Positions 1 through 6,456 of a stretch of 26,064 nt of DNA are shown here, in pieces. The DNA is from an uncultured Bacteroidota bacterium. GTDB lineage: Bacteria; Bacteroidota; Bacteroidia; Flavobacteriales; Flavobacteriaceae. The stretch is taken from positions 1 to 26,064 of the forward strand of contig CAISUR010000562.1 in assembly GCA_903888655.1 (NCBI GenBank), read 5' to 3'. Every line of letters starts with the position of its first letter. The first letter of the stretch is position 1. Both the position numbers and the translations under genes were made by a program. The notes under the pieces were generated by a model. That model searched no databases. It saw nothing but the letters and a program-made list of their open reading frames with translations, and was not told where the DNA came from.

Positions 1-93
1 AACTCGATAAGGAATGTATATTTCTTGACAAAAGGCTTGACCCCACAAGGTCAACGCTAGAAGTATCAAAAAGTGATTTTTTATAGATTTCAT
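1..93 (-). CDS. Secreted protein of unknown function, N-terminal fragment
   Basis: An open frame runs from an ATG at 93-91 to the left edge of the window, giving 31 codons with no stop. The product begins MKSIKNHFLILLALTLWGQA, a basic N-end followed by a hydrophobic core, and continues FCQEIYIPYRV. This is a convincing Sec signal peptide, with cleavage probably near the FCQ segment. The Cys does not sit in a good lipobox because Phe precedes it. A well-formed minus-strand promoter at 162-190 lies 69 bases upstream, which supports a real gene divergent from ftsX. The mature start (IYIPYR) resembles the opening of some flavobacterial WG-repeat proteins, but eight mature residues are too few to decide, so the function stays unknown. 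Confidence 0.7.
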   Translation of the reverse strand, partial: MKSIKNHFLILLALTLWGQAFCQEIYIPYRV

Positions 94-119
94 TTGGTAG
101 GAATGTTTATTTTTAGATT

Positions 120-148
120 TTGAATCAATCTTTGAAACGCTAGGTTTG
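120..148 (+). promoter_or_regulatory. Promoter for ftsX and the downstream run
   Basis: TTG at 120-122 and TAGGTTTG at 141-148 are separated by 18 bases and fit the Bacteroidota TTG/TAnnTTTG promoter. The predicted start near 154 gives an ftsX leader of about 100 bases. The RNA would read straight through the minus-strand promoter at 162-190. Confidence 0.6.
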
Positions 149-161
149 TTTTAATTGTACA

Positions 162-190
162 CAAATTTACATTTATTATACTAAAGTCAA
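162..190 (-). promoter_or_regulatory. Promoter for the left-edge secreted protein
   Basis: Read on the minus strand, TAAATTTG (169-162) matches the Bacteroidota -7 consensus TAnnTTTG, and TTG (190-188) lies 18 bases upstream as the -33 element. Transcription would start near 156 and give a leader of about 60 bases. Its start region nearly coincides with that of the opposing ftsX promoter. Confidence 0.6.
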
Positions 191-257
191 AACTTTAAAC
201 GTTATAAGCTATAATTAAACAAATTCTTTATTATTTTTACGGCTTAAAAAAGTTTTT

Positions 258-1133
258 ATGGCATCTAATTTTGATAAATTTCAGAAAAGAAGATTGATTT
301 CCTCCTATTTTTCAGTGGTATTGAGTGTATTCTTGGTATTGTTTTTACTGGGATTATTGGGGCTTTTCATCATTAATTCGAGAAGATTATCAGATAATTT
401 TAAAGAAGATATTGTGATGACCGTTTTCTTTAAAAATGAAGCTACTGATTCTATTTTTAAATCATTTGAATCAGAAATGAAAGCCAGTAAATTTGCAAAA
501 GACTTCAAGTTTATTTCAAAAGAGGAAGCTGCCAAAGAGCACGAAAAAACGCTTGGCGAACATTTTACAGAATTTCTTGGAGCCAATCCGCTTTACAACT
601 CCTACGATATTCACCTCAAAGCTGATTATGTAACAAACCCTGAATTTTCAAGAGTAGAAAGTGAGATTCGCAAAAACGCTATGGTTGCTGATGTGGTTTA
701 TGACAAACAATTGATCACTTTAGTCAATGATAATGTGAAAAGAATTAGTATGTGGGTATTAATCATCAGTGGAATTTTTGCAGTGATTTCAATTTTACTC
801 ATCAATAGTTCCTTGAGATTGTCCATTTATGCCAATAGATTTATCATCAAAACCATGCAGATGGTGGGAGCAACCAAAGCATTTATCAGAAAACCATTCA
901 TAAAAAAAAGTATCATTTTAGGAGTAATAGGTTCTTTGTTGGCAATAGTTGCTTTGATTGGAGTTCTTATTTATGTTGCTACTAACTATCCCGGTTTAGA
1001 CATATTTAAGAACCAACTATTAACGATATTGGTATTATTGGGAGTTTTGGTATTAGGAGTGTTAATCACTTGGATAGGAACATACTTCGCTACACAACGC
1101 TTCTTAAACTTAAGAACAGACGACTTGTACTAA
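258..1133 (+). CDS. ftsX: Cell division protein FtsX (ABC transporter permease-like)
   Basis: FtsX is the membrane partner of the ATPase FtsE. The complex sits at the septum and couples the divisome to peptidoglycan hydrolase activation. The 291-residue product has the family layout: a short cytoplasmic N-end, one membrane helix (about 18-40), an extracytoplasmic domain (about 45-160), then three membrane helices (about 163-185, 215-240 and 252-280) with the conserved cytoplasmic segment MQMVGATKAFIRKPF between the second and third. The length is normal for Bacteroidota. The ATG at 258 lies about 100 bases downstream of a good promoter. No ftsE is adjacent, so FtsE must be encoded elsewhere. 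DUF3098, uppP and truB follow on the same strand and are probably cotranscribed. Confidence 0.93.
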   Translation: MASNFDKFQKRRLISSYFSVVLSVFLVLFLLGLLGLFIINSRRLSDNFKEDIVMTVFFKNEATDSIFKSFESEMKASKFAKDFKFISKEEAAKEHEKTLGEHFTEFLGANPLYNSYDIHLKADYVTNPEFSRVESEIRKNAMVADVVYDKQLITLVNDNVKRISMWVLIISGIFAVISILLINSSLRLSIYANRFIIKTMQMVGATKAFIRKPFIKKSIILGVIGSLLAIVALIGVLIYVATNYPGLDIFKNQLLTILVLLGVLVLGVLITWIGTYFATQRFLNLRTDDLY

Positions 1134-1151
1134 AATAAAAAAACCTAAAAT

Positions 1152-1391
1152 ATGATGAAAAATAACGAACAAAAGCCAGATTTTCTTTTTGACACAATCA
1201 ATTACAAGTTTTTATTAATTGGAATTGGTGTTATTGCTCTTGGTTTTATATTAATGTCAGGTGGTGGAAGCGACAATCCGAAAGTTTTTAATGAAGATAT
1301 ATTTAGTTTTCGCAGAATAAGATTAGCGCCAACCGTGGTTTTAATCGGTTTTGGAATTACAATTTATTCTATTTTTAAAAAATCTAAATGA
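1152..1391 (+). CDS. DUF3098 family small membrane protein
   Basis: This 79-residue protein has two hydrophobic helices (about 20-36 and 59-74) joined by a hydrophilic loop containing SGGGSDNPKVFNEDIFSFRR, which is characteristic of DUF3098. The family is typically found directly behind ftsX in Bacteroidota and has no assigned biochemical role. It starts 18 bases after the ftsX stop with ATGATG; the first ATG is used here, and the second would shorten the protein by one residue. The conserved position suggests a link to FtsX or envelope growth, but that is inference from neighbourhood only. Confidence 0.85.
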   Translation: MMKNNEQKPDFLFDTINYKFLLIGIGVIALGFILMSGGGSDNPKVFNEDIFSFRRIRLAPTVVLIGFGITIYSIFKKSK

Positions 1392-1392
1392 A

Positions 1393-1462
1393 GTGAATAG
1401 TAAAAAGTAATTTGTGAATAGCCCATTTAAAAAACTATTTGCTTTTACTAATGACTTATCAC
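1393..1462. repeat. Imperfect nested inverted repeat between DUF3098 and uppP
   Basis: GTGAATAG occurs twice (1393-1400 and 1414-1421). The inner copy can pair with CTATTTGC at 1435-1442 (8 pairs, two of them G-U). AGTAA at 1406-1410 pairs with TTACT at 1445-1449. The outer copy pairs imperfectly with CTTATCAC at 1455-1462. Together they form a hairpin-like element filling most of the 96-base spacer. No T-run follows, so it does not look like a Rho-independent terminator. It could be an mRNA stabiliser or a dispersed intergenic repeat. Confidence 0.55.
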
Positions 1463-1487
1463 TATTACTAACCACTAGTTCCTAAAA

Positions 1488-2285
1488 ATGAATTACATAC
1501 AAGCAATTATTCTAGCAATTATAGAAGGCATAACCGAGTTTCTTCCTATTTCTTCAACGGGTCACATGATTATTGCGAGCTCCTTTATGGGAATTTCACA
1601 TGAAGAATTTACAAAACTTTTTACCATTGTAATACAATTAGGAACCATACTTTCAGTAGTAGTTTTATACTTCAAACGTTTTTTTCAAAGTTTTGATTTT
1701 TATTTTAAATTATTGGTTGCTTTTATTCCTGCAGTAGTTTTCGGTTTACTTTTCAGTAAAAAAATTGATGCTTTGCTAGAAAATCCAGTAACAGTTGCCG
1801 TCTCGCTTTTAGTAGGTGGTATTATTTTATTAAAAGTAGATGATTGGTTTTCTACAAAAACTGAAATTGCAAGCAATCAAGAAATCACTTATTTAACGGC
1901 ATTAAAAATCGGATTGTTTCAATGTTTAGCGATGATTCCCGGAGTTTCAAGAAGTGGAGCTAGTATTGTTGGAGGAATGTCGCAAAAATTATCACGAACT
2001 ACAGCTGCCGAATTTTCTTTCTTTTTAGCAGTTCCAACCATGCTGGGTGCGACCGTAAAAAAATGCTATGACTACTACAAAGATGGTTTTGTATTGACAC
2101 ACGAGCAAATCAATTTCTTAATAATAGGAAATGTTGTTGGATTTGTTGTAGCACTAATCGCTATCAAAAGTTTCATTGGCTTTTTAAGTAAAAATGGATT
2201 TAAAATTTTTGGATATTACAGAATCATTGTCGGAATTGCTCTTTTGATAATCCATTTCTGCATTCAAAAATTAGACGTTATATAA
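1488..2285 (+). CDS. uppP: Undecaprenyl-diphosphatase UppP (BacA family)
   Basis: UppP dephosphorylates undecaprenyl diphosphate to undecaprenyl phosphate, recycling the lipid carrier for peptidoglycan and other envelope polymers; extra copies give bacitracin resistance. The 265-residue product is a polytopic membrane protein with both signature regions: EGITEFLPISSTGH at residues 13-26 (E13, E17, H26) and PGVSRSGAS at 151-159 (catalytic-pocket R155). Its length is normal for the family. The ATG at 1488 begins MNYIQAIILAIIEGITEF, the expected N-end. The stop codon shares one base with the truB start (TAATG at 2283-2287), implying translational coupling. Confidence 0.96.
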   Translation: MNYIQAIILAIIEGITEFLPISSTGHMIIASSFMGISHEEFTKLFTIVIQLGTILSVVVLYFKRFFQSFDFYFKLLVAFIPAVVFGLLFSKKIDALLENPVTVAVSLLVGGIILLKVDDWFSTKTEIASNQEITYLTALKIGLFQCLAMIPGVSRSGASIVGGMSQKLSRTTAAEFSFFLAVPTMLGATVKKCYDYYKDGFVLTHEQINFLIIGNVVGFVVALIAIKSFIGFLSKNGFKIFGYYRIIVGIALLIIHFCIQKLDVI

Positions 2286-2971
2286 TGACTTCCGAAGATT
2301 TTCTTGAAGGTCAAATCATTTTAATTGATAAACCGCTAACTTGGAGTTCGTTTCAAGCGGTAAATAAATTGAAGTACATTCTGAAAAGAAATTTTGAACT
2401 TCCAAAGAAATTCAAAATTGGTCATGCTGGAACATTAGATCCATTAGCAACTGGTTTACTAATTATTTGCACAGGGAAATTTACAAAACGAATAACCGAA
2501 ATTCAAGCACAAGCCAAAGAATATACTGGAACAATTACGGTTGGAGCTACAACTCCATCGTATGATTTAGAAACTGAAATTGACGCTACTTTCCCAACAG
2601 CACATATTACAGAAGATTTAATTCAAGAAACCACCAAACAATTTCTAGGTGAAATCGACCAAAAGCCACCTGTTTTTTCTGCCATAAAGAAAGATGGTAT
2701 TCGACTTTACGAACATGCTCGCGCTGGTGAAGCCATTGAAATTGCCTCAAGAAAAACGACAATTTACGAATTTGAAATTACTCGAATCGCACTGCCCGAA
2801 ATTGATTTTAGAGTACAATGCAGCAAAGGAACTTACATTCGTTCATTGGCTTTTGATTTTGGAGTGGCACTAAATTCTGGCGCTTATTTATCAGCTTTGC
2901 GCCGCACCAAAATTGGTGATTATGATGTCACGATCGCCATTTCCCCTGAGGCGTTTGAGGTTGATTTGTAG
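2285..2971 (+). CDS. truB: tRNA pseudouridine(55) synthase TruB
   Basis: TruB isomerises U55 in the T-loop of tRNAs to pseudouridine. The 228-residue protein carries the catalytic motif GHAGTLDPLATGLL with nucleophile D52, the N-terminal IDKPLTWSSFQ segment, and the later CSKGTYIRSLAFDFG and GAYLSALRRTKIG motifs of the family. It is short at the C-end and lacks a PUA domain, as is common for Bacteroidota TruB. It overlaps the uppP stop by one base. Its last 44 bases overlap the 3' end of the convergent thioredoxin-like gene. The pairing uppP-truB is often seen behind ftsX in this phylum. Confidence 0.95.
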   Translation: MTSEDFLEGQIILIDKPLTWSSFQAVNKLKYILKRNFELPKKFKIGHAGTLDPLATGLLIICTGKFTKRITEIQAQAKEYTGTITVGATTPSYDLETEIDATFPTAHITEDLIQETTKQFLGEIDQKPPVFSAIKKDGIRLYEHARAGEAIEIASRKTTIYEFEITRIALPEIDFRVQCSKGTYIRSLAFDFGVALNSGAYLSALRRTKIGDYDVTIAISPEAFEVDL

Positions 2972-3560
2972 TCATCAAAGCCGCAATATCTCTCTGAATA
3001 CCAACTCCTTTATCTGATAAATACCATTTTTGCAATTCGATTTTAGCCGTTTCATCTACAATTCCGTGAATTGCTTTGTAACTTTTAATAAATTCTGTAG
3101 CGCCAAAAGGTCTTGGTCCGAAATCAGCGAGTACTGATCCCGTTTTTTTATCTAGAATAATTAATTTAGGGATAGATTTTGTTCCATTAGTTAAGAAAAG
3201 ATTCATCAAATCTTCGTTGTTATCACGCAGTACAATTCGCAATTCTATTTTAGCTGAAAGTTCCGCCATTTTATGAATAACCGGAATCACTTGAGCAGCA
3301 TCACCGCACCAAGTTTCGGCAAGAACCAGCCAAATATATTCGTTATTCAAATTTTCTAAATACGATTTTATTTCATCGATAACCTGCATTGTTTTGTCTA
3401 AACGATGCATTCTTGATTCGTTTAATTTAGTGTAATTAATATAATCTGCTGTTTGAATAGTTCCTGACGTTTTTCCTTCGGAAGCAAAAGTAGCTACCAA
3501 AATTCTGTACGCTTCATAAGACATGCTTTTATCCAAACTATTTTTAATTATAGTATTCAT
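2928..3560 (-). CDS. Thioredoxin family protein with a single active-site Cys
   Basis: This predicted cytoplasmic protein of 210 residues has a thioredoxin-like domain at about 70-190. The active-site segment is AETWCGDAAQ, so only C85 of the usual CxxC is present, and the cis-Pro loop (KSIPKLIILD) follows. It resembles the Thioredoxin_9 group, whose substrates are unknown. The upstream extension of the frame to 3644 is rejected, because a promoter (TACCTTTG, 3589-3582) sits inside it and the ATG at 3560 starts a typical helical N-end (MNTIIKNSLDKSMSYEAYR). The last 44 bases overlap truB on the other strand. Without a resolving Cys a monothiol or non-redox role is possible. Confidence 0.85.
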   Translation of the reverse strand: MNTIIKNSLDKSMSYEAYRILVATFASEGKTSGTIQTADYINYTKLNESRMHRLDKTMQVIDEIKSYLENLNNEYIWLVLAETWCGDAAQVIPVIHKMAELSAKIELRIVLRDNNEDLMNLFLTNGTKSIPKLIILDKKTGSVLADFGPRPFGATEFIKSYKAIHGIVDETAKIELQKWYLSDKGVGIQRDIAALMTTNQPQTPQGKWRS

Positions 3561-3581
3561 TTGTTTCGTTTGTTTGTAATG

Positions 3582-3609
3582 CAAAGGTACAAATTCAAAA
3601 ATAGTACAA
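3582..3609 (-). promoter_or_regulatory. Promoter for the thioredoxin-like gene
   Basis: On the minus strand TACCTTTG (3589-3582) fits the -7 element and TTG (3609-3607) lies 17 bases upstream. The predicted start is near 3576, giving a leader of about 15 bases before the ATG at 3560. This settles the start choice against the longer frame. Confidence 0.6.
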
Positions 3610-3666
3610 GAATAAGAAATGTTATAGAACTTCACCTTTTGCATATAAATAAAATAGGGAAATGTT

Positions 3667-3674
3667 TATATTTG
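3667..3674 (+). promoter_or_regulatory. -7 element of the pyrH-frr promoter
   Basis: TATATTTG is a perfect -7 match. The nearest TTG (3639-3641) is 25 bases upstream, longer than usual, so the -33 element is uncertain. The predicted leader to the pyrH ATG is about 95 bases. I see no clear riboswitch or peptide in it. Confidence 0.5.
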
Positions 3675-3777
3675 CATCACAATTTGAATAAATCGCTACG
3701 ATTCGAAACTTTATTCAGAATAAATGACTGAAGCTTTGGCGACGGCATAACACAACTAAAAACAATAAAAAAGAGTA

Positions 3778-4485
3778 ATGAAATACAAAAGAATACTTCT
3801 AAAATTAAGCGGTGAAGCATTAATGGGTGAAAGACAATATGGAATTGACCCGAAAATTCTTGCCGAATATGCTGATGAGATCAAGCAAATTCACGACAAA
3901 GGAGTAGAAATTGCTATCGTAATTGGCGGTGGAAATATTTTTAGAGGTGTAGCGGGTGCCAGCAATGGAATGGATCGTGTTCAGGGAGATTATATGGGAA
4001 TGCTTGCTACTGTAATTAACGGAATGGCGTTGCAAGGCGCATTGGAAGACAAAGGAATGTTGACTCGTTTGCAAACCGCTTTAAAAATTGAAGCCATTGC
4101 AGAACCTTATATCAAAAGAAGAGCGGTTCGTCACTTAGAAAAAGGTCGTATCGTTATTTTTGGCGCCGGAACAGGAAATCCTTATTTTACGACTGATACC
4201 GCTGCGGTTTTGCGTGGTGTTGAAGTTCATGCCGATGTGATTTTAAAAGGAACTCGTGTAGATGGAATTTATACGGCTGATCCCGAAAAGGATAAAACTG
4301 CAGTAAAATTTGATTACATCTCTTTTGATGATGTGATCAAAAAAGGGTTAAATGTAATGGACACTACAGCATTTACATTGAGTCAAGAAAACAAATTGCC
4401 AATTCTAGTATTTGACATGAATAAAAGAGGGAATTTACTCAAAATTTGTGAAGGAGAAACTATTGGTACTGTTGTAAATATATAA
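3778..4485 (+). CDS. pyrH: UMP kinase PyrH
   Basis: PyrH phosphorylates UMP to UDP with ATP in the cytoplasm, feeding pyrimidine nucleotides to RNA and to UDP-sugar synthesis. The 235-residue sequence shows the amino-acid-kinase fold: KLSGEALMG near residue 9, the glycine-rich IVIGGGNIFRG near 48, FGAGTGNPYFTTDTAA at about 128-143, and VDGIYTADPEKD near 161. Length and N-end match bacterial UMP kinases. frr lies 74 bases downstream on the same strand, the usual pyrH-frr arrangement, but here the spacer holds repeated sequence that can fold. Confidence 0.97.
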   Translation: MKYKRILLKLSGEALMGERQYGIDPKILAEYADEIKQIHDKGVEIAIVIGGGNIFRGVAGASNGMDRVQGDYMGMLATVINGMALQGALEDKGMLTRLQTALKIEAIAEPYIKRRAVRHLEKGRIVIFGAGTGNPYFTTDTAAVLRGVEVHADVILKGTRVDGIYTADPEKDKTAVKFDYISFDDVIKKGLNVMDTTAFTLSQENKLPILVFDMNKRGNLLKICEGETIGTVVNI

Positions 4486-4489
4486 TAGA

Positions 4490-4558
4490 TTATTGGATTT
4501 TTAGATTATCAGATTATCTAAAAATCTAACAAATCTAACCATCTAAAAATCTAAATAA
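4490..4558 (+). repeat. Repeat-rich pyrH-frr spacer with alternative hairpins
   Basis: GATTTTTAGAT (4496-4506) is perfectly complementary to ATCTAAAAATC, which occurs twice: at 4516-4526 (loop of 9) and at 4541-4551. With the distal copy the stem can extend using TTATT (4490-4494) and AATAA (4554-4558), ending two bases before the frr ATG. The left arm can therefore form one of two mutually exclusive hairpins. No T-run follows either stem, so a plain terminator is unlikely. Confidence 0.65.
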
Positions 4559-4559
4559 A

Positions 4560-5120
4560 ATGGAAGAAATTGAATTTATTATTGACGAAACAAAAGAAGC
4601 AATGAATGGTTCGGTAGAACATTTAGAAAAATCATTTTTAAATATTCGTGCCGGAAAAGCTTCGCCTCAAATGTTAGGAAGCGTTTTTGTAGACTATTAT
4701 GGTTCTCAAACACCTCTTTCTCAAGTTGCAAATGTTAATGTTCCTGATGCAAGAACCATTACTATTCAACCCTATGAAAAAAGTATGTTGCATCCTATCG
4801 AAAAAGCAATTATGATTGCCAATCTTGGATTTAACCCAATGAATAATGGTGATGTAGTAATCATTAGCGTACCGCCACTTACAGAAGAACGCCGTCGTGA
4901 TTTAGTAAAACAGGCTAAACAAGAAGCCGAAGATGCTAAAGTTGGTATTAGAAATCACAGAAAAGAGGCTAATTCTGACATCAAAAAATTAGAAAAAGAC
5001 GGAACATCAGAAGATTTATGCAAAAAAGCAGAAGACGATATTCAAAAATTAACCGACACCTTTATTAAAAAAGTAGAAGAACATTTGGCTCTTAAAGAAG
5101 CTGAAATAATGAAAGTATAA
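4560..5120 (+). CDS. frr: Ribosome recycling factor
   Basis: Frr works with EF-G and IF-3 to split post-termination ribosomes for reuse. The product is 186 residues, the standard length. Family features include SFLNIRAGKASPQML near residue 25, a central domain with VPDARTITIQPYEKSM, and a charged three-helix-bundle C-half (PPLTEERRRDLVKQAK onward). It lies downstream of pyrH on the same strand and shares its promoter, unless the spacer repeat hides another. A bidirectional terminator follows at 5139-5177. Confidence 0.97.
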   Translation: MEEIEFIIDETKEAMNGSVEHLEKSFLNIRAGKASPQMLGSVFVDYYGSQTPLSQVANVNVPDARTITIQPYEKSMLHPIEKAIMIANLGFNPMNNGDVVIISVPPLTEERRRDLVKQAKQEAEDAKVGIRNHRKEANSDIKKLEKDGTSEDLCKKAEDDIQKLTDTFIKKVEEHLALKEAEIMKV

Positions 5121-5138
5121 TTTCCTTACTACTAAAAT

Positions 5139-5177
5139 AAAATCCGTCTTGTTTCTAAACCAGACGGATTTTTTTAT
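5139..5177. terminator. Bidirectional Rho-independent terminator (copy 1 of a repeat)
   Basis: AAAATCCGTCT (5139-5149) pairs perfectly with AGACGGATTTT (5162-5172), an 11-bp stem followed by a T-run on the plus strand. On the minus strand the same hairpin is followed by TTTTATTTTAG. It sits between the convergent frr and lipoprotein genes and can serve both. A copy with 34 of 39 bases identical lies at 6378-6416. Confidence 0.85.
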
Positions 5178-5240
5178 GTTTACCTATTAGGTATCTAAAT
5201 TTCTAAATCCTAACATGATTTTATCTAATGCACAATCATG

Positions 5241-6224
5241 TCAAGGTAAGGCATTAATAGCCGCCTCTAGTTGCGCTTGATTTCCTAGAATAGTTTCTCC
5301 CAATGAAAAGTTGTATATTCCTGCTGATGATATAATTACAGGCTTGATAGCATAACGCCATTGTCCATTGTCTTCAGTAACAAAAATTATGTTACAATCT
5401 AATCCAATGGGAACTTGTTCGGAGTCTACAGAAAATTGTTGATTGGCTACTGAGAAAGTGCCAAATTTCAACAAACTGCTTCCTTGACCGTTATAATGTA
5501 AATACATGGCAGAATTCATCCCATTATATCCTGCAGGAACTGTTGCGAAAATTTGCGTTTTAGGCCTAGCATCAGAATAGAAACAGTCAACATTACTCCA
5601 GCCAAAACCTGGCAATGTAGCATTATAATAGGCGATATTTTGACCAGGTCCCCCGTTAATATTCACTCCATATATTCCTGCTGCAGGACTTGTTGGATAC
5701 CATCCTAACATAGTTGTGCTTGCTGTTGTCTCTTGACCTGTCCATAAAGTCATAGCTGTATTTGTTCCACCTGTTAGTGAGGTTGGTATTTCTAATTGAA
5801 TAGGATTCACTGTAGTCAATGGCACCCCGTCTTGAGTAGCTTCGATAAAAAATTCACCACCTGAAATAATTAAAGCCATGGTACCATTTGGATACATACC
5901 AACAGTAGCTTTATCTACTGTTACCATTTTTCCAGCATTAAATAGTTCACTGTATTTTACATCAACCAATCCAGTTACAGGAATACCATTTTTTCTTAAT
6001 CCAACGCCGTTGAGCTTAATGATTACACCATTGGTAGATGTAAACGTTGCTAATCCGTTTTCAGCCGTCATTGTGAAAGTTTGTGTGACACTATTTAGCG
6101 CCGCAGTTTGTAGACTTGAAAATGATTGCGCGGTAGGAAAAGTTTTATTAGTATTATTTGTGCAACTTAGCACACCAAAACAAACGAATCCTAAAAGAAG
6201 AGAATAATTTTGCAGTGGTTTCAT
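5241..6224 (-). CDS. Lipoprotein of unknown function
   Basis: This 327-residue protein has a lipoprotein signal peptide: a short polar N-end, the hydrophobic core LLLGFVCFGV, and the lipobox VLSC with C21 as the lipidated residue, followed by CTNNTNKTFP. Acidic residues are absent from the first mature positions, so surface export is not predicted either way. The mature part is rich in Thr, Gly and beta-type sequence. Its first half (about 45-150) contains phrases such as GVGLRKNGIPVTGLVDVKYSE and ISGGEFFIEATQDGVPLT, of a kind seen in other Bacteroidota lipoproteins annotated only as hypothetical. I cannot name a fold or ligand. The gene is alone on its strand, flanked by two copies of the same terminator-like sequence, with no clear -7 element upstream. 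This suggests an accessory insertion. Confidence 0.85.
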   Translation of the reverse strand: MKPLQNYSLLLGFVCFGVLSCTNNTNKTFPTAQSFSSLQTAALNSVTQTFTMTAENGLATFTSTNGVIIKLNGVGLRKNGIPVTGLVDVKYSELFNAGKMVTVDKATVGMYPNGTMALIISGGEFFIEATQDGVPLTTVNPIQLEIPTSLTGGTNTAMTLWTGQETTASTTMLGWYPTSPAAGIYGVNINGGPGQNIAYYNATLPGFGWSNVDCFYSDARPKTQIFATVPAGYNGMNSAMYLHYNGQGSSLLKFGTFSVANQQFSVDSEQVPIGLDCNIIFVTEDNGQWRYAIKPVIISSAGIYNFSLGETILGNQAQLEAAINALP

Positions 6225-6377
6225 AATATATTATTTTTTATTGTTGGTTTTTGAATCTTGATATTTGTTGCTTTGTATTTATAATACTTTTTATAAGATG
6301 CTTACCTATTCAAAAGGTTGCGTTGTTATAAGATAAATCGTCTTTTTTATAAAAGTTACTATTAGTTAAGAAATTCA

Positions 6378-6416
6378 AAAATCCGCCTTGTTGGGTAACC
6401 AGACGGATTTTTTTAT
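6378..6416 (+). terminator. Orphan terminator-like hairpin (copy 2 of a repeat)
   Basis: The copy reads AAAATCCGCCT (6378-6388) against AGACGGATTTT (6401-6411), with one C-A mismatch in the stem, followed by a T-run. It matches the sequence at 5139-5177 at 34 of 39 positions, in the same orientation. No plus-strand gene precedes it within 1.2 kb, so it may insulate the promoter at 6420 from frr read-through. Confidence 0.65.
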
Positions 6417-6419
6417 TCC

Positions 6420-6427
6420 TACATTTG
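6420..6427 (+). promoter_or_regulatory. -7 element for the DUF5686-type gene
   Basis: TACATTTG is a perfect TAnnTTTG match located 29 bases before the ATG at 6457 and just after the orphan hairpin. No TTG lies at the preferred distance, so the call rests on the -7 box alone. Confidence 0.4.
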
Positions 6428-6456
6428 TCCTCATTCTATTAATAGGCATCAACTGG

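Noticed and set aside
3561..3644. Longer N-terminus for the thioredoxin-like protein
   Set aside because: The extension contains the gene's own promoter (3582-3609) and is not like the family's N-end.
5878..6207. Plus-strand 109-codon frame opposite the lipoprotein gene
   Set aside because: It is a shadow frame; the minus strand has a clear lipobox and coherent protein sequence, while the plus translation has no domain or promoter.
6388..6456. Longer N-terminus for the DUF5686-type protein
   Set aside because: The upstream ATG lies within a terminator-like hairpin and precedes the -7 element; the ATG at 6457 starts directly on a signal peptide.
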